Shown here: positions 59,983 through 64,000 of the stretch, one piece after another
Layout of the letters: each line of letters begins with the position of its first letter
How positions within the stretch are numbered: position 1 is the stretch's first letter
Source of the DNA: Volvariella volvacea V23
Lineage: Eukaryota; Basidiomycota; Agaricomycetes; Agaricales; Pluteaceae
NCBI GenBank assembly: GCA_000349905.1
Contig: KB722739.1
Span: 1,177,418 to 1,241,417 of the forward strand
Length of the DNA: 64,000 bases
Direction: 5' to 3'
Translations under genes and position numbers: made by a program
The notes under the pieces: generated by a model
The model's input: only the letters and a program-made list of their open reading frames with translations
Told to the model about the DNA's origin: nothing
Database searches by the model: none

Positions 59983-62187
59983 ATAGGCGGTATGACAATT
60001 TCAGAGAGCAAATAGAGCGACGACAGCAAGGAAGGAGATGCCAGGAGAGAGTAAGAGGGTTGATGGGAGATTAAAATCGGAGCCTTTGTTATAACTGGGA
60101 AAAGGGCATACGCACTGACCAGTTGCACTGCTATCTAGTAACCGCGCCTCAATTCATTCAGTTCCCCCAGATTCGTGATGCATAATTAACCGAGAACCAC
60201 CAAAGACTTGACCCCAAAGATCGGGATCAATCAACGGCATACATCTCCATGTCCTGGGAAAATGAAGGACATGCTGTTACAATACTAGGAACACATTTCT
60301 CATTTGGTGAGATCTGCATGATGTTCGGCTGCTGTGGGATAGCCCGGCATGTGAATGTATGCTATCAATGAGTAGAATATCCCTTTCCAAGCACCATAAA
60401 TATGGCTTCATGGTGCCGCAATGCAGAATGGGATATGCATGGTAGTAGAGCATAGAAAATGCAATGTATGGTATGTTTTACTTAGTGTCTATCAGTCATT
60501 GTTTAATCAATGAATAAAGCTTTACTTACAGGTCACAGCCACATGTCAATGCTCGACCCTCACACTCAGCGCAGAGATGACAACAGATCAACAGGGCGGA
60601 ATACGCTGTATAATAATACTAATCAATTGCATGTGCCTGGAAATTTCGATTGAATGGAAAAGAGTCATCAAAGAGCGCTCTGTGCTGCTGGCATACTTTT
60701 ATCATTGAGATGAGGGCATATTACTCACCCATTACTTGGATCACATGTACCATCAATCTTGATTGCACCTCCTGGCTATTTTCACCTTTTATTCTTGAAA
60801 CAAGATGAGCATAATTAGTGAGATTGGAGATTGATACACGCACTTCAGCATTTGGCCTTGGCGAGTCATATGCTTTAGTTATTATCCGACAGGATAGCTC
60901 ATCTGCATTTCCTACTTAGAGTCCCTAAACAGATAATATCTTAGGCCAAAACAAGCAATGGTAGTTGATTAGAGTGTTAAAACCTGTACCAGAACCTGCT
61001 ACCAGCAACGTGGTGATAAAATTCAACTTGATTTACCGGATACAAGTGAAAAATTAACCAGAGAATCTCGTGATTCAAGAATTTTGTGTGTATAAGTACT
61101 TATGGTTGTTCAATAACTGGATCACGAGACTGAGAAGTGTGATAGCAATGGGCATGATAAACCAATGATGAACTTACTATCCAGATGCTTTATTGAGATG
61201 AAGCCATTAATGACAAACTTTGCAAAGGCAAGGGAGAAAGAAAGAAAAATGGGAAAGGAGAGGTGCAATGTTGTGGAATGGGGTCTGATGCAAAAGGTAT
61301 CTACTTGTGCGCTCAGCCTGAGATTGTGGATCTATTTCCTTATGCACGCAAAAATATCTTGTGCTATATATCTTAGGACTAAAGTGAACAAGGAAGCAAG
61401 AAGTAAGACCATTAGCAGCAATGAATGCCATAATAGCAATATATGGACTTACCAAGTCAGAGGTGCTCTGGTGCGCCCGTCATGATTGAAATTGTTGCCA
61501 TAGCATAAACCTACAAATGTAAGTGTAGCATACATGCTTGTCAATGCACCTCTTGTCCCATCTCGGATGTGACATGATCCCAAAGGTTAACATTGCTGAT
61601 AGACGGATAACAGTGCAGGTGCAAAGGGGCCACACATGACCCAGAAGGCTGAGCGTGAACCTTATTCTAAACACAGCACTCCGATCGCGATTTGCTGGTT
61701 AACTAGGAATTTCATAGAATTGTCTGAGAGACTGGTGAAGTCCAAAAGCACATAAGGTAGACAGACAACATGGGGAAACAGTTAGGTCCACATGACAATA
61801 GCTATTGTGCGACCATTGCACAATCTGCAGTTTACAAACCACAATTTTGCAGGGTTCAAACTGTGCCGGCCTTATCCAGACCCCCTCCAAACACCCTCAG
61901 TAAGTCTTTTAGAATGATCAAAAATCTTAAAGCCGCATTATTCAAAGAATAAAAACTGAGATGCTGTTTGTATTTTATTTTAAAATGGCATGTTGGTTCT
62001 CGGTTTCTGAAATGAATTCACCTAGAATTTTAGACAAGAAACACTTTTGTCGCATTGTGGTCATGTGATTTAACAGCTTCCCCATGTCATCCATTTTAAA
62101 TTTGAGTTGCTACTGATGCCTACATGGTATTGACCAGTTTAATAATGTCAGGGCTCGTAAGAGCCCTCGACATAAACGCCCAATACT

Positions 62188-62268
62188 TTGACGCCCACCA
62201 AGCATCTACATCCCATCAACAAGCGCTCACCCAGCGTTCACACCCACATTGACGCCCACCAAGCATCT
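62188..62268 (+). repeat. Exact 20-bp direct repeat pair
   Basis: TTGACGCCCACCAAGCATCT occurs at 62188-62207 and again at 62249-62268, a 61-bp period. The intervening bases contain further partial similarity (CACCCAGCG, CACCCACA). Confidence 0.8.
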
Positions 62269-62785
62269 CTATTATTTCATTTTCATTTCGCTTTTCCTTT
62301 TTCCGATACACCCTTTTCGTTATATCTTCGATACATAATACGCATTACTCCATTTTTCTCTCTTACTCATCATCACCACCTACATACACCCGTTCACCCG
62401 TACCCTATACCCTCATCTACGATCTCCCATCTTACTTTCCTCATCTCCGTCCCCTCTTTATGGCATACCCTTTGTTCTTTACTGCATCCGATGGTTCGAT
62501 CTTGTTCTAGATGAACATGTGTCGAGTCAGAAGATCGATTATGACTTCATATGACTCCGTCCCCTCCCACATTGACTGCGCATGACACGGGCTTACGCAT
62601 ACATGCCGACCTAGCTTACGCGTCCCCTGGTCTGTGCGCTACACTCTTCGCTCAGGACTCCCACTTTGATACGTTCTTTCTTACCCCCTCACTTCTCCTC
62701 ACCCAGGAGATTATATCCTCTTATTTATCTTCGAGTAGTATATATACCGTACTGCTCTTGCCACCTATTCCCCAGCTTTAAAGAT

Positions 62786-62867
62786 TCTTCGCTTGGGAAT
62801 AGGTAAGCATACGAGCTAGCCTCTTCTTTACTCACACCTTTACTTATTACTCTTCGCTTGGGAATAG
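62786..62867 (+). repeat. Exact 17-bp direct repeat pair
   Basis: TCTTCGCTTGGGAATAG occurs at 62786-62802 and 62851-62867, a 65-bp period close to that of the repeat pair 550 bp upstream. Confidence 0.8.
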
Positions 62868-64000
62868 AATCTGAGCATTCGCTTTTTCTCCAACAAATAA
62901 GTACCAAGTAGCTCACAGAGATTCTAAGTAAGATTGTTTAAACACATCACACCACAACCAAGATGTAAGCTATCCTTGCTCATTTATTGTACAATCAGCT
63001 ATTCATTTTTACAGTTTTCCCATAACATTAAAGACGGAAGGTGCAAATATCATAACGGAAGAATAATAAAGTATTGAGAATAGCAGGGAATAAATCAGAA
63101 GGTAGCTATTGCAACAATCGGCCTGTGCGTCACTCCATATAATCCATCCAGCCTGAGGGAGGGGAGATAAGGAAAACTCATGAACAAGACATTTGGTTTT
63201 TTTGTAAAATTTATAGAATTAAGTCATATGTTAGTGAGTGGTACAGTTAAAGATGAGGGGTGATAGAGGTGAAATATGAGTGAGTGATTAGAGCCACAAT
63301 CACCTGGGAGAAGCTGGCCCAGTTGCCTTTGAAGAAATCTTCAGCTTGCAGGGACTCAAGATCATAAGAGATACATATGAATGGAGTGAATGTAGAATAG
63401 AATTAGGAACCTATAAAGTGCTCAGCGTGTCACAAATAGAGTTATAGGTATGCTGCATATGTGAAGTGTTTGTACAGGAGTGTCAACAGCTGCAGATGAA
63501 GTGCAAAGTGGATATATATTTAGGTGAATTTAAGAGGATTTCACTCCATGTCTGTGGTAATAAATATCAACCTCTGGAATATTGTAGGAGCATTTTAAAG
63601 TCGCACCACAAACTTTTAAACTAAATATCCCCATTGGCCAAACTAATTCTTGTCAAATTCAAAACTAAATCCTGCAACATAAACCTTACTCATTTGTTCG
63701 TTCACTCTTGAGTTGTATAATCAACCATATAACCAAATTTATTTTCTCATTTCCTATGCTGTATAATTTCTTATTTATTATACACTTTTTATTTCTTTTT
63801 TTATTTTTATTTTTTTCTTGTACAACCACTACTTGGGACACACTGTCCAAATGTGAACCAAAAACCAATGTAAACACAAATGTCAATGCAGGTGGGAATA
63901 TTAAAAATAAAGGATTCAACAAAAAATAAAGAATGTGGATGAAAAAGATGAATGTGGAAAGATAAAGATGAGGTTTGGGCTATTAAATGGCTATCATAAC

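Larger units (their letters stand above)
59983..64000. other. AT-rich, gene-poor end of the window
   Basis: About 4 kb with visibly higher A+T than the first 50 kb and no open frame longer than about 110 codons. It contains two pairs of short direct repeats (62188/62249 and 62786/62851). No transposase, reverse transcriptase or terminal repeats were recognised. The sequence at 62280-62760 is T/C-rich, like a promoter or leader, but no start codon with a plausible protein follows. Confidence 0.5.

Overview
The window looks like nuclear DNA from a filamentous basidiomycete, most likely an Agaricomycete. Genes are dense with short introns (about 48-85 nt, mostly GT..AG), and the set is typical of mushrooms and relatives: a GH15 glucoamylase with a CBM20 domain, F-box-like paralogs, DUF6699 proteins, a metacaspase and an SRPK-like kinase. 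No species can be named from the sequence alone. Exon models below were built by hand from splice signals, frame continuity and recognisable protein families. They have no transcript support.

Layout. 1-3.3 kb holds no recognised gene. An HMG-box regulator (3678-5201, +) is followed by about 5.9 kb without a recognisable gene, part of it strongly pyrimidine-rich. 11.1-20.9 kb is compact: dihydrofolate synthase FOL3 (+), a long F-box-like protein (+), a peroxisomal D-amino-acid oxidase (+), a short F-box-like paralog (+) and a secreted glucoamylase (-). 22.0-23.4 kb holds a 9-exon SPFH/band-7-like gene (-) that only appears after splicing. 24.7-28.8 kb is a 22-exon mitochondrial 2-oxoadipate dehydrogenase E1 (DHTKD1-like, +). 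28.9-30.9 kb is a COMT-type O-methyltransferase (-). Next come a C2H2 zinc-finger gene (+), a second short F-box-like paralog (-), the spindle-checkpoint gene BUB3 (+) and a decayed SRPK-like kinase (-). 38.9-47.8 kb contains a diverged tandem duplication of about 5 kb with paired copies of an unnamed gene family and a BUB3 remnant. A metacaspase (-) lies at 48.1-50.0 kb, and DUF6699 genes (-) at 53.1-54.5 and 59.4-60.0 kb. The last 6-7 kb is visibly AT-richer and nearly gene-free.

The genes do not form one pathway. Housekeeping genes (FOL3, BUB3, DHTKD1, DAO) alternate with fast-evolving accessory families. The most striking feature is gene architecture: exons of 3, 6, 7 and 11 nt, probable GC-AG introns, and a recurrent non-standard donor, GTTCGT, in at least four unrelated genes. 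In the DHTKD1-like gene the 6-nt exon carries the Asn predicted to hold Mg-thiamine diphosphate.
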